Source of the DNA: JALHSW01 sp038321755 | GTDB taxonomy: Bacteria > Actinomycetota > Acidimicrobiia > IMCC26256 > PALSA-555 | Assembly (NCBI GenBank): GCA_038321755.1 | Contig: JBBQFJ010000141.1 | Span: 1 to 8,379 of the forward strand | Length of the DNA stretch: 8,379 bases | Reading direction: 5' to 3' | Shown: positions 1 to 6,613 of the stretch, in pieces | Numbering within the stretch: the stretch's first letter is position 1 | How the letters are laid out: every line of letters starts with the position of its first letter | Program-made: the position numbers and the translations under genes | The notes under the pieces: generated by a model | What the model was told of the DNA's origin: nothing | The model's database searches: none | Seen by the model: the letters and a program-made list of their open reading frames with translations, nothing else

Positions 1-116
1 TCGACGAGATCCTGAACCGCTGGGACGACATCGAGATGTCGGCCCCGCCGTCGCGACTGCGCTCGAACTTCATCAACGGCCTCAAGCACATCCCGCTGAC
101 GTTCACCGCCAAGTAG
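1..116 (+). CDS. Cytochrome P450, C-terminal fragment (partial, 5' end outside window)
   Basis: Only the last 37 codons are present, read from position 3 to the TAG at 114-116; the gene starts before the window. The tail carries a tryptophan-acidic stretch (RWDD), then the block PPSRLRSNFINGLKHIPLTF. As I recall, an R-L-R-S-x-x-x-N-G-x-K-H pattern followed by a short beta strand is how actinobacterial P450s of the CYP125/CYP142-like group end, after the haem-binding cysteine loop. The haem loop, I-helix and ExxR motif all lie outside the window, so activity and subfamily cannot be judged. P450s of this group hydroxylate steroid side chains or fatty acyl chains with electrons from a ferredoxin; that role is inferred from the family. 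It is convergent with the SDR pair. It could be another P450 subfamily. Confidence 0.75.
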   Translation, partial: DEILNRWDDIEMSAPPSRLRSNFINGLKHIPLTFTAK

Positions 117-293
117 CCGCGGGACGAAGGCCGGTGGCGTCCGGGCTGATCGAGAAGCGGCGAGCGCGACGAGCGTGTCGGCTGCGAGCCGGCAGCGGCC
201 GGATAGTGATCACGTGGATCCTCCGGTCACAGCCAGCCCCCGTTTCACCGGCTGAGCACAACCAGTCCAGCCAGTCCTGGATGCGGTCGGCGA

Positions 294-1118
294 TCAGCGG
301 TAGAGGTTGGGTGGTGTCGGGAGCGACGCGATCTGCTCGTCGACGAACGCGCCCATGTCCTGCGCGCGGCGCGCGATGAGCGGCGCGATCTCATCCGGGT
401 CGGTGAGGATCAGGTACTGCTCGTCCCGGATCCCGTCGGCGATGAGCGCCGCGACGGCTTCAGGTGTCGCCGGGTCCGACAGCGGGATCGGCGCGATCCA
501 GCGGGCGATGTCGTCGACACCGCCCATGCGTGCGGTCTCGCCCATGTTCGTGTCGACGAGGCTCGGGCACACCACCGACACCCCGATCCCCAGCGGCTTG
601 AGGTAGATCGCCAGCGCCTCGGTGAGCCCGAACACCGCGTGCTTCGCGGTGATGTACGCGGGGTGGTCCCACGAGTACGCGTACAGGCCGGCGACCGACG
701 ATGTGTTCACCACGTACCCACTCCCCCGCTCGATGAGGTGCGGGAGGAACGCCCGGATGTTGCGGATCACGCCGTACAGGTTGATCTGGAGGATCCAGTC
801 CCACTCCTCCATCGACAGACCCTCGGCCGGCCCGATCATCGCGACGCCGGCGTTGCTCATCACGATGTCGACGTGTCCCATCACGCCGAGCGCCCGGTCG
901 CGCATGAGCTCGACGTCCGCGTCCTTCGTCACGTCGCAGTGCACGCCCAGGAACTGGCGCCCGAGATCCTCCACCTCGGCCTGCACCTCGGCGATGCGTT
1001 CGTCGTTGACGTCGCCGATCACGATGTCGGCACCACGACGCGCCAGCTCGAGTGCCGTGGCCCGCCCGATGCCACTCGCTCCCCCGGTGATGACCGCGAC
1101 CTTCTCTGCGATGTCCAT
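294..1118 (-). CDS. Short-chain dehydrogenase/reductase, classical, probably NAD-dependent (SDR 1)
   Basis: The protein has 274 residues, normal for a classical SDR. It has a Rossmann fold with TGGASGIG at residues 11-18, an aspartate (D36) at the end of beta-2 that favours NAD(H) over NADP(H), SNAG at 88-91, N113, S140/S141 and Y155-x-x-x-K159, so the Asn-Ser-Tyr-Lys tetrad is complete. Two extra residues sit between the serine and tyrosine compared with the usual spacing. After CPSLVDTNM the C-terminal half is a variable substrate lid, and the common YITGQ/DGG ending is absent. The ATG at 1116-1118 is chosen because it opens just before the Rossmann strand, has AGGAGG 4 nt upstream, and shares its A with the TGA of the upstream SDR. 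The open frame runs further upstream inside that SDR, but this is coincidental. The likely reaction is oxidation of a secondary alcohol to a ketone in the cytoplasm; the substrate is unknown. Confidence 0.93.
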   Translation of the reverse strand: MDIAEKVAVITGGASGIGRATALELARRGADIVIGDVNDERIAEVQAEVEDLGRQFLGVHCDVTKDADVELMRDRALGVMGHVDIVMSNAGVAMIGPAEGLSMEEWDWILQINLYGVIRNIRAFLPHLIERGSGYVVNTSSVAGLYAYSWDHPAYITAKHAVFGLTEALAIYLKPLGIGVSVVCPSLVDTNMGETARMGGVDDIARWIAPIPLSDPATPEAVAALIADGIRDEQYLILTDPDEIAPLIARRAQDMGAFVDEQIASLPTPPNLYR

Positions 1119-1128
1119 CAGTCCTCCT
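1116..1128 (-). promoter_or_regulatory. Ribosome binding site and TGATG stop/start overlap coupling the two SDR genes
   Basis: On the minus strand AGGAGG (plus positions 1123-1128) lies inside the last codons of the upstream SDR and is followed by ACTG and the ATG of the downstream SDR. The stop codon TGA (1118-1120) and the ATG (1116-1118) share one base. This arrangement indicates a single bicistronic mRNA with translational coupling. It also fixes the start of the downstream gene against the much longer open frame. Confidence 0.85.
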
Positions 1129-1957
1129 GTTCGACGACGAGCGACCAGCCCGGATCGGAACCGTAGGCACCTTCGGCGAAGAACCCGTAGTCCGCACCCT
1201 TCCGGAGCGACTGGCCGCCGTCGATGCTGATGTTCTGACCGGTGATGTACGAGGACTCCGGGCCGACGAGGAAGCGCGCCAGCGCCCCGACCTCGTCGAC
1301 CGTGCCGGCCCGGTGCAACGGGATCTCCGCGAGGTAGCTGTCCATCACCGGCCCGCCCGCGGTGATCGCGCTCATCAGCTCGTTGTCGATGATCCCCGGC
1401 CGCACCGAGTTCACGCGCACCCGCGAAGGACCCAGCTCGTCCGCGGCCACCTTCACGAGGTGGTCGAGCCCGGCCTTCGCCGCGCCGTACGCGCCCATGA
1501 ACCGAAAGCTGTCGAGCCCCGCGTGCGACGACACGCCGACGAACGACCCCTGCGTCTTGACGAGTGCCGGCGTGGTGCACTTGAGGGTGAGGAACGTCCC
1601 AATGATGTTGAGGTCGAGCGTGGCGCGCACCGCTTCGACGTCGGCGAGGTGCAACGGCCCGAGGTGCAGCGATCCTCCTGCGGAGGCCACGACTCCGTGG
1701 AGACCTCCCCCTTCCTGGACCGCCTTCGCGACCGCGGCTGCGACCTGCTCCTCGTCGGTCACGTCGGCACCGATCACGTGCACGCCGGCACCCGGGACCG
1801 CGTCACGGATGCGCGCCGCGGCAAGCTCGAGCTTCTCGACCGTTCGACCGCACAGGGTCACCACCGCACCGTCACGGGCAAGCGCGAGCGCACAGCCCTC
1901 ACCGATACCGCTCCCACCACCGGTCACGAGCACGCCGTAGCCCTCGAGTGTCGCCAT
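1118..1957 (-). CDS. Short-chain dehydrogenase/reductase, classical, probably NADP-dependent (SDR 2)
   Basis: The 279-residue protein has TGGGSGIG at 12-19, an arginine at R38 (CGRTVEKL) that points to NADP(H), and the tetrad N117, S144, Y157, K161 with canonical spacing (27 from Asn to Ser, 13 from Ser to Tyr). The usual NAG motif reads SAG at 92-94. The C-terminal strand YITGQNISIDGG (237-248) is typical of classical SDRs. It is followed by an unusually long aromatic and acidic tail of about 30 residues ending in VVEQED, which may cap the active site or mediate subunit contacts. The ATG at 1955-1957 has GGGAGAG 8 nt upstream. It is the first gene of the coupled pair with SDR 1 and is transcribed away from the crotonase gene. 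Differing cofactor residues in the two SDRs suggest separate steps, not duplicated function. Two tandem SDRs divergent from a crotonase recall the mycobacterial Rv3548c-Rv3550 layout, from memory; orthology is not shown. Confidence 0.93.
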   Translation of the reverse strand: MATLEGYGVLVTGGGSGIGEGCALALARDGAVVTLCGRTVEKLELAAARIRDAVPGAGVHVIGADVTDEEQVAAAVAKAVQEGGGLHGVVASAGGSLHLGPLHLADVEAVRATLDLNIIGTFLTLKCTTPALVKTQGSFVGVSSHAGLDSFRFMGAYGAAKAGLDHLVKVAADELGPSRVRVNSVRPGIIDNELMSAITAGGPVMDSYLAEIPLHRAGTVDEVGALARFLVGPESSYITGQNISIDGGQSLRKGADYGFFAEGAYGSDPGWSLVVEQED

Positions 1958-1987
1958 GTATCGCTCTCTCCCGTTCCCGGCATCGGA

Positions 1988-2006
1988 CCCGGCGCGCCGC
2001 GCCGGG
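1988..2006. promoter_or_regulatory. 19-nt perfect palindrome between divergent SDR and crotonase genes (candidate operator)
   Basis: The sequence is CCCGGCGCG, a single central C, then CGCGCCGGG: a perfect 9-bp inverted repeat in the 69-nt divergent intergenic region. It covers where the -35 element of the crotonase promoter would lie, about 17 nt upstream of its -10, and lies 31-49 nt upstream of the SDR 2 start. A dimeric repressor bound here could control both directions. It is made only of G and C, so in this genome chance is a real alternative. It does not resemble the KstR or KstR2 boxes that I know. Confidence 0.4.
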
Positions 2007-2013
2007 GGGCCGA

Positions 2014-2019
2014 TAGGTT
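2014..2019 (+). promoter_or_regulatory. -10 element TAGGTT of a leaderless promoter for the crotonase gene
   Basis: TAGGTT fits the actinobacterial TANNNT -10 pattern and is followed after exactly 7 nt by ATG at 2027. That places the expected transcription start at or next to the start codon, the hallmark of leaderless mRNAs in actinobacteria. There is no good Shine-Dalgarno sequence at normal distance, which agrees. No TTGACA-like -35 is visible. Confidence 0.55.
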
Positions 2020-2026
2020 CGCACGC

Positions 2027-2833
2027 ATGAGCCTGGTGCTGCTGGACGAAGTACGCCCGCAGGTGGCGCAAATCACGCTGAACGACCCCGACAAGCTGAA
2101 CCCCCTCTCCTGGGCGCTGGTCGACGAGCTCCACGCTGCGCTCGACTCGGTCGGGCGGGACAACTCCATTCGCGTCGTGGTGCTCACCGGAGCGGGGCGG
2201 GGGTTCTGCTCCGGGCTCGACCTCAAGATGACCACGGGTTCCCAGATGTCCGCCGGGCTGACCGGACCGGCCGCGGGCATGCGGTCCCAGGCCTACATGG
2301 CCGACGTGATGCTGCACCTCCGCCGGATCCCCCAACCCGTCATCGCGGCGATCAACGGACCCGCGATCGGCGGCGGGATCGCGCTCGCGCTGTACAGCGA
2401 CATCCGGGTGAGCGGGGAGTCGGCCCGCTACTCGGTGCGGTTCGTGAAGGTCGGCGTGTCCGGCTGCGACATGGGGGTGAGCTACGCACTCCCGAAGATC
2501 GTCGGCGCCTCGCAAGCAACCGAGCTCTCGCTCACCGGTCGCACCTTCGACGCTGCGGAAGCGATGCGCATCGGGCTCGTGACGCACGTCGTGCCCGACA
2601 CCGAGGTGCTCGAGACGGCCTACGGCGTCGCGGAAGAGATCCTCGACAACAGCCCGTTCGGCATCGTGATGACCAAAGAGGTGCTCTGGGCGAACCTCGC
2701 GGCACCGAGCGCCGAGAGCGCGATCGCGCTCGAGAACCGCACCCAGATCCTCGCCTCGAGCTCGGGCGACTACGAAGAGGCCGTGCGCGCCTTCGCCGAG
2801 AAGCGCCCACCCGACTTCCGGCGGGAACCCTGA
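2027..2833 (+). CDS. Crotonase-fold protein, enoyl-CoA hydratase/isomerase family, altered active site
   Basis: The 268-residue protein has the usual family length. The two oxyanion-hole loops are recognisable: GRGFCSGLDLK (57-67) and NGPAIGGGIALAL (110-122), which together would bind a CoA thioester carbonyl. The family C-terminal helices follow (AEEILDNSPFGIVMTKE, 202-218). Aligned by motif with classical hydratases, the two catalytic glutamates are missing: the GGGCE position is A119 and the PE position is F139. D148, in GCDMGVSY, is a nearby acid that could act instead, as other crotonases use an aspartate from that loop. The exact reaction (hydratase, isomerase, hydrolase or other) is therefore open. 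It most resembles mycobacterial EchA12-like proteins, by memory of their motifs. The ATG at 2027 is supported by the leaderless -10 and by the fold beginning at residue 3; the frame is open further upstream only by chance, antisense to SDR 2. Confidence 0.92.
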   Translation: MSLVLLDEVRPQVAQITLNDPDKLNPLSWALVDELHAALDSVGRDNSIRVVVLTGAGRGFCSGLDLKMTTGSQMSAGLTGPAAGMRSQAYMADVMLHLRRIPQPVIAAINGPAIGGGIALALYSDIRVSGESARYSVRFVKVGVSGCDMGVSYALPKIVGASQATELSLTGRTFDAAEAMRIGLVTHVVPDTEVLETAYGVAEEILDNSPFGIVMTKEVLWANLAAPSAESAIALENRTQILASSSGDYEEAVRAFAEKRPPDFRREP

Positions 2834-2887
2834 CGCATCTGGCGCGAGATGATGGCCCTTGACGCGCTCCTGGCGACGGAGTCGTAC

Positions 2888-2907
2888 GCCGCGGTCAGCG
2901 CCGCGGC
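2888..2907. terminator. 7-bp GC hairpin between convergent genes, possible bidirectional terminator
   Basis: GCCGCGG, loop TCAGCG, CCGCGGC forms a perfect 7-bp stem. It is 54 nt after the crotonase stop and 12 nt after the stop of the luciferase-like gene on the other strand. No T-run follows on either side, so it is at best a U-less GC-rich terminator of the kind proposed for actinobacteria. The arms are self-complementary, so chance in high-GC DNA is possible. Confidence 0.35.
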
Positions 2908-2919
2908 CGCGTCGCAGCC

Positions 2920-3795
2920 CTAGCGGCTCGCGACGAGGTCGGCCACGAGGTCGAGGCAGCGCACGTCGGTGGTCGCGGGCACGAGGATCAGCTCATCGCA
3001 CCCCGTCGCCTCGATCTGGTCGAAGGCCTGACGCACCCGGTCGGGCGTGAACGCACTCATCATGTCGCCGACCAGCGTTCCGATCCCACCGCCGAACACG
3101 TCGAGGTAGTCGGACGAGAAGGTGCGCAACCGCGGCTCGGCGTCGTCACCGAGCGCGAAGAAGAAACCCGACACGAGGCGTGGCGCCTCGGTGCGGCCGG
3201 CGGCGCTCCACGCCTCCTCGGTAGCTCGGAACAGCGCGTCGGCCTCCGAGGCGTCAGCGGTGACCGTGAAGCCCGAGACCCCATCGGCCCACTGTGCGGC
3301 CCGCGCCAGCGCCTTTGGCCCCATGGCGCCGGCGAGCAGCCGCGGCTTCGTCTGCACCGGAGCCGGTCCGAGCGGCACACCGTCGGCGTAGGTGCCGCCA
3401 CTCCAGAGCCGACGGAGCTCGGCGACCGCGTCGTCGAGGCGCTGGTGTCGGTGTGCGAATGGCGATCCGAGCGCGTCGTAGTCCTGCACTCGGCCGCCGA
3501 CGCCGACGCCGATCTCCAGGCGACCGTTCGAGATCAGATCGATCGTCAGCAGCTCCTTCGTGACCATGGCGGGCGAGTGCCACGGGAGCACGAGGAGGTT
3601 CGCGAAGACGCGGACGCGCTCGGTGAGCGCGGCCGCCGCCGCGCACGCGGTCAGCCCTTCGACGTTGTGGTACGTGATGCGCTCACCGGCCGAGATCGAC
3701 GAGAACGGACCGTCGTCGACGCCGCGACACCACGCCATGAACGAGTCGTGATCGAGGCCTTTGGCCATCTGGGGCAGTGCGACACCGATGTCCAT
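2920..3795 (-). CDS. LLM-class (luciferase-like) flavin/F420-dependent oxidoreductase
   Basis: The 291-residue protein has the single-domain TIM-barrel pattern of luciferase-like monooxygenases. Barrel strand 1 is MDIGVALPQM (1-10). The strand ANLLVLPWHSPAMVTKEL (65-82) leads into the family signature LLTIDLISNGRLEIGVGVG (82-100), then the helix RHQRLDDAVAELRRLW (116-131) and GPKALARAAQWADG (159-172). In actinobacteria many relatives use coenzyme F420 and others FMN; residues visible here do not settle which. The substrate is unknown. The ATG at 3793-3795 is chosen because the first barrel strand begins there and GGGAG lies 7 nt upstream; an ATG 16 codons further upstream gives a proline/arginine-rich extension that overlaps the divergent regulator. 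The gene diverges from the LAL regulator with 26 nt between start codons, so the regulator may control it. Confidence 0.9.
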   Translation of the reverse strand: MDIGVALPQMAKGLDHDSFMAWCRGVDDGPFSSISAGERITYHNVEGLTACAAAAALTERVRVFANLLVLPWHSPAMVTKELLTIDLISNGRLEIGVGVGGRVQDYDALGSPFAHRHQRLDDAVAELRRLWSGGTYADGVPLGPAPVQTKPRLLAGAMGPKALARAAQWADGVSGFTVTADASEADALFRATEEAWSAAGRTEAPRLVSGFFFALGDDAEPRLRTFSSDYLDVFGGGIGTLVGDMMSAFTPDRVRQAFDQIEATGCDELILVPATTDVRCLDLVADLVASR

Positions 3796-3808
3796 GCTCA
3801 GGCTCCCG

Positions 3809-3814
3809 TACGAT
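3809..3814 (+). promoter_or_regulatory. -10 element TACGAT of a leaderless promoter for the LAL regulator
   Basis: TACGAT matches TANNNT and is followed after exactly 7 nt by GTG at 3822, the same spacing as upstream of the crotonase. This favours GTG 3822 over the upstream GTG 3777 as the regulator start. The element sits in the leader of the divergent luciferase-like gene, next to that gene's ribosome binding site (3803-3807), so polymerase bound here could interfere with the opposite transcript. Confidence 0.55.
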
Positions 3815-3821
3815 CCAGGTC

Positions 3822-6593
3822 GTGGAGGGCGGAGATCCAGCACTGCGGGGACGCGGTGACGAGCTGCATGTCCTGGTGGACGCTATCGCCACGGCCACCC
3901 GAGGCGTGGGCCGGATCGTCGTCCTCGAGGGTGAAGCCGGCATCGGTAAGACCCGCCTGATCCAGGAAGCCACGCACGAGGCGGCCGCGCGCGGCGCCAC
4001 CGTGCTCGTCGGCGCGGCCGAAGAGCTCGAGCAGGGCCGCCCGTTCGGAGCGCTGGTCGCCGCACTGGGGCTCACGCGGGAACCCGACGGCGCGGTCGCT
4101 GCCGCCGTGCGGGCCGGTTCCGTGTCCCCCGATGCTCGTTTCCTCGCGCAGGAGGCGATCCTCGAGCACATCGAGCGGTTGGCCGACGACGGCCCGGTGC
4201 TGCTCGCGCTCGACGACCTGCACTGGTCGGACCGCGCCACGTTGGCCACCGCGTGGTCGCTGGCCCGGCGGCTCGCGCAGCTCCCGGTCACCCTCGTCCT
4301 CGCGTGCCGAGGCTCGCCCCGCAGCGAAGACCTGGAACGGCTCCTCGTCGACTGCGCTCGCGAAGGAGCGACACTCCTCGACCTCGGACCGCTCGACGAC
4401 GACGCGGTCCGAGCCCTGGCGACCGAGGTCTCAGGGGTCGATCCGGACCCCGGGTTGCTCGACCGACTGCGCGGCACCGCGGGCAACCCGTTCTTCGTGC
4501 TGGAGCTCGCACGCGCGATCGCCGAGGCACCGGACGACGCCGCGGGTGCGGATCCTGCGCTGCGGCGCGCGCTGCTGCGCCGAGTCGGCGCGCTCGGTGG
4601 CGACGTCGAGGCCTTCCTCAGCGCCGCGACCGTCCTCGGCGACACGTTCACGCTCGACGACCTCGCGGTGCTGCTCGACCGCCCCGTCCCGACTCTCGTG
4701 GACGTCGCGAACGCGGCGCTCGACGCCGGACTGCTCGACGGTGATGGACCGATCCTCGCGTTCCGGCACGACCTGATCCGCGAAGCCCTCTCCGACCATC
4801 AGCCGATCGGCGTTCGGGTTGCGCTCCATCGCGAGGCGGCCCGACGCCTGAGCTCGCGCCTCGACCCGGCGGTGCTCGCCCGCCACCTCGTGCTCGGCGT
4901 CACCCCCGGCGAGGAGGACGCGATCCCGGAGCTGCGCGCCGCGGCAGGCGGTCTCGCACCCAGAGACCCCGACGCGGCATCCACGGTCCTCGGCCGGGCG
5001 ATCGACCTCGCCCGCGACCCGCTCTCGGTTGCGGAGCTCCGGAGCGAGCAGGCCATGGTGCTGCTCGCCGCGGGCCGAGCTCGGGAGGCGGAAGAGACCG
5101 CCGAGGCGGCGCTGCGCATCAGTCCGCTCCCCGCCGACCTGCGCGCGGATCTACACCTGGCCCTCGGCGAGGCCTGCTCACACCAGGGGTCACTCGGCGC
5201 ATCGATCGCCCACTTCGGTGCTGCCCTCGACCTCGGCGTCCTCGGCCCGTCGCGCCGGGCGTACGCGCTCGGGCGCAAAGGTGAGAACCGGGTCTGGACG
5301 TTCGACCTCGAGGCAGCGTGGCGTGAGGCCGACGAGGCGCGAGTCGCGGGCCAGGAAGTCGGCGCGCCCGCCGTCATCACCGAGGCGTACGCAACGCAGA
5401 CCGCGGTGCGCAGCTTCGGCGCGCGCTTCGCCGAGGCGATCGAGCTCGGGGAGGCTGCGGTCGCGGCGGCCGGCGACGACCCGGACGCGCTCCGGCGAAC
5501 ACCGCACGCGTACCTCGGCTTCGCCCTGATGGGGGCCGACCGGACCGACGATGCCCGCCGCGTCACCCAGGAAGGGCGCAAGCGCTCGGCCGAGCTCGGA
5601 CAGGTGCTCGTGCTCCCGAACTACCACCAGCTCCTCGTCCGTCTGGGCTGGTTCAGTGGAGAATGGGACGACGCGCTCGCCGAGGCCGACGCCGCCGCGA
5701 GCCTGGAGGCCGACTTCGGCCTCGGATGGGGCATCCCCGGCAACGACGCAATCCGCGGACTCGTCGCGTTCCACCGCGGCGACCTCGATGCAGCCCGCAC
5801 CTGGTACGACCGCTCGTCGAACGCGCGGACGTCCGGGGGCGACGAGGCCGGCTCCGAGCTGGGCGTGCTGCTCGGCGCGCAGCTCCTTGCCGCCGATGGC
5901 GACGAGCGCGGTGCAAGCGATCTCCTCCACGGGATGTTCTCGCTGATGCGCGCCGCCGGGATGGACGCGACGCGCCTGTGGGTCGGACCGACCACCGTGC
6001 TCCTGCTGCTCGCGACCGGTCAGCGTGACCTCGCCGCCGATGCGGCTGCCGACGTCGTGCGGGTTGCCGGCACCAGCGGGACGCCGACGGCCCTCGGCGC
6101 GGCCGCCGCGGTCGAGGGGCTCATCGACGACGACCCCGCACGCCACGATGCCGCGGCCGCGAAGTACCAGGAAGGTGGTCGTCCGCTCGACGAGCTCCGC
6201 GCACTCGAGTGGGCAGGCGACGCGTTCGTGCGGGCTGGGAAGCCCGACGATGCGATCGTCCGGTTCCAAGCAGCGCTGGCCATCAGCCGCCGACTCGATG
6301 CGTCCCACGACGCTCGGCGCCTCCTCGCCGCACTGCGCGACCTCGGGGTGCGAGTGGGCACCCGAGGCACCCAACCGCGGGCGACGACCGGATGGGAATC
6401 ACTCACGGTCGCCGAGCAGAACGTCGCCGCACTCATCGACGAAGGGCTCCGCAACGGCGAGATCGCGGAGCGACTGTTCGTGTCCCGGCGGACCGTCGAG
6501 ACCCATGTCGGTCGGCTCTACCGCAAGCTCGGCCCCGAGAACCGCGTCGCGCTCGCCAACGTCATCCGGGAGCAGTTGACGTCGGCGAACTGA
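3822..6593 (+). CDS. LAL-type LuxR-family transcriptional regulator with N-terminal AAA ATPase
   Basis: The 923-residue protein has the standard LAL (MalT-like) plan. An N-terminal ATPase has Walker A GEAGIGKT (37-44), Walker B PVLLALDD with acidic pair D131-D132 followed by HW, a sensor-like ACRGSPR near 161-167, and the family motif GNPFFVLEL (221-229). A long alanine-rich helical region of TPR-like repeats spans roughly 340-840. The LuxR/GerE helix-turn-helix covers 858-920, with recognition region EIAERLFVSRRTVETHVGRL (880-899) and then YRKLG. Such proteins bind ATP and an inducer through the repeat region, oligomerise and activate transcription. The GTG at 3822 is preferred because of the leaderless -10 and because the ATPase begins immediately (LRGRGDEL); GTG 3777 would add 15 residues without family features. 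It diverges from the luciferase-like gene and converges on the acyl-CoA dehydrogenase. Targets and inducer are not deducible. Confidence 0.93.
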   Translation: MEGGDPALRGRGDELHVLVDAIATATRGVGRIVVLEGEAGIGKTRLIQEATHEAAARGATVLVGAAEELEQGRPFGALVAALGLTREPDGAVAAAVRAGSVSPDARFLAQEAILEHIERLADDGPVLLALDDLHWSDRATLATAWSLARRLAQLPVTLVLACRGSPRSEDLERLLVDCAREGATLLDLGPLDDDAVRALATEVSGVDPDPGLLDRLRGTAGNPFFVLELARAIAEAPDDAAGADPALRRALLRRVGALGGDVEAFLSAATVLGDTFTLDDLAVLLDRPVPTLVDVANAALDAGLLDGDGPILAFRHDLIREALSDHQPIGVRVALHREAARRLSSRLDPAVLARHLVLGVTPGEEDAIPELRAAAGGLAPRDPDAASTVLGRAIDLARDPLSVAELRSEQAMVLLAAGRAREAEETAEAALRISPLPADLRADLHLALGEACSHQGSLGASIAHFGAALDLGVLGPSRRAYALGRKGENRVWTFDLEAAWREADEARVAGQEVGAPAVITEAYATQTAVRSFGARFAEAIELGEAAVAAAGDDPDALRRTPHAYLGFALMGADRTDDARRVTQEGRKRSAELGQVLVLPNYHQLLVRLGWFSGEWDDALAEADAAASLEADFGLGWGIPGNDAIRGLVAFHRGDLDAARTWYDRSSNARTSGGDEAGSELGVLLGAQLLAADGDERGASDLLHGMFSLMRAAGMDATRLWVGPTTVLLLLATGQRDLAADAAADVVRVAGTSGTPTALGAAAAVEGLIDDDPARHDAAAAKYQEGGRPLDELRALEWAGDAFVRAGKPDDAIVRFQAALAISRRLDASHDARRLLAALRDLGVRVGTRGTQPRATTGWESLTVAEQNVAALIDEGLRNGEIAERLFVSRRTVETHVGRLYRKLGPENRVALANVIREQLTSAN

Positions 6594-6613
6594 CCGAGCC
6601 GCCGATGTGCGGA

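Noticed and set aside
179..191. Small hairpin CGGCT-GCG-AGCCG between P450 and SDR 1 as a terminator
   Set aside because: Only five base pairs and no T-run; stems this short are expected often by chance in GC-rich DNA.
134..379. 81-codon plus-strand frame over the gap after the P450 and the end of SDR 1
   Set aside because: No ribosome binding site, no recognisable domain, arginine-rich, and it runs into the well-supported SDR 1 gene.
1313..2026. Long in-frame extension upstream of the crotonase, antisense to SDR 2
   Set aside because: It has no family features and is arginine/histidine-rich, as is typical of a frame opposite a high-GC gene. The crotonase fold begins at the ATG at 2027.
3683..4651. 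322-codon minus-strand open frame over the start of the LAL regulator
   Set aside because: The serine/arginine/alanine-rich composition is that of an off-frame translation, and the Walker A region of the regulator is on the plus strand.
5190..6374. 394-codon open frame antisense to the LAL regulator
   Set aside because: It is a GC-bias shadow of a well-supported gene on the other strand; its translation shows no recognisable domain.
6594..6613. Terminator between the LAL regulator and the acyl-CoA dehydrogenase
   Set aside because: The convergent gap is only 20 nt and I see no stem-loop in it.
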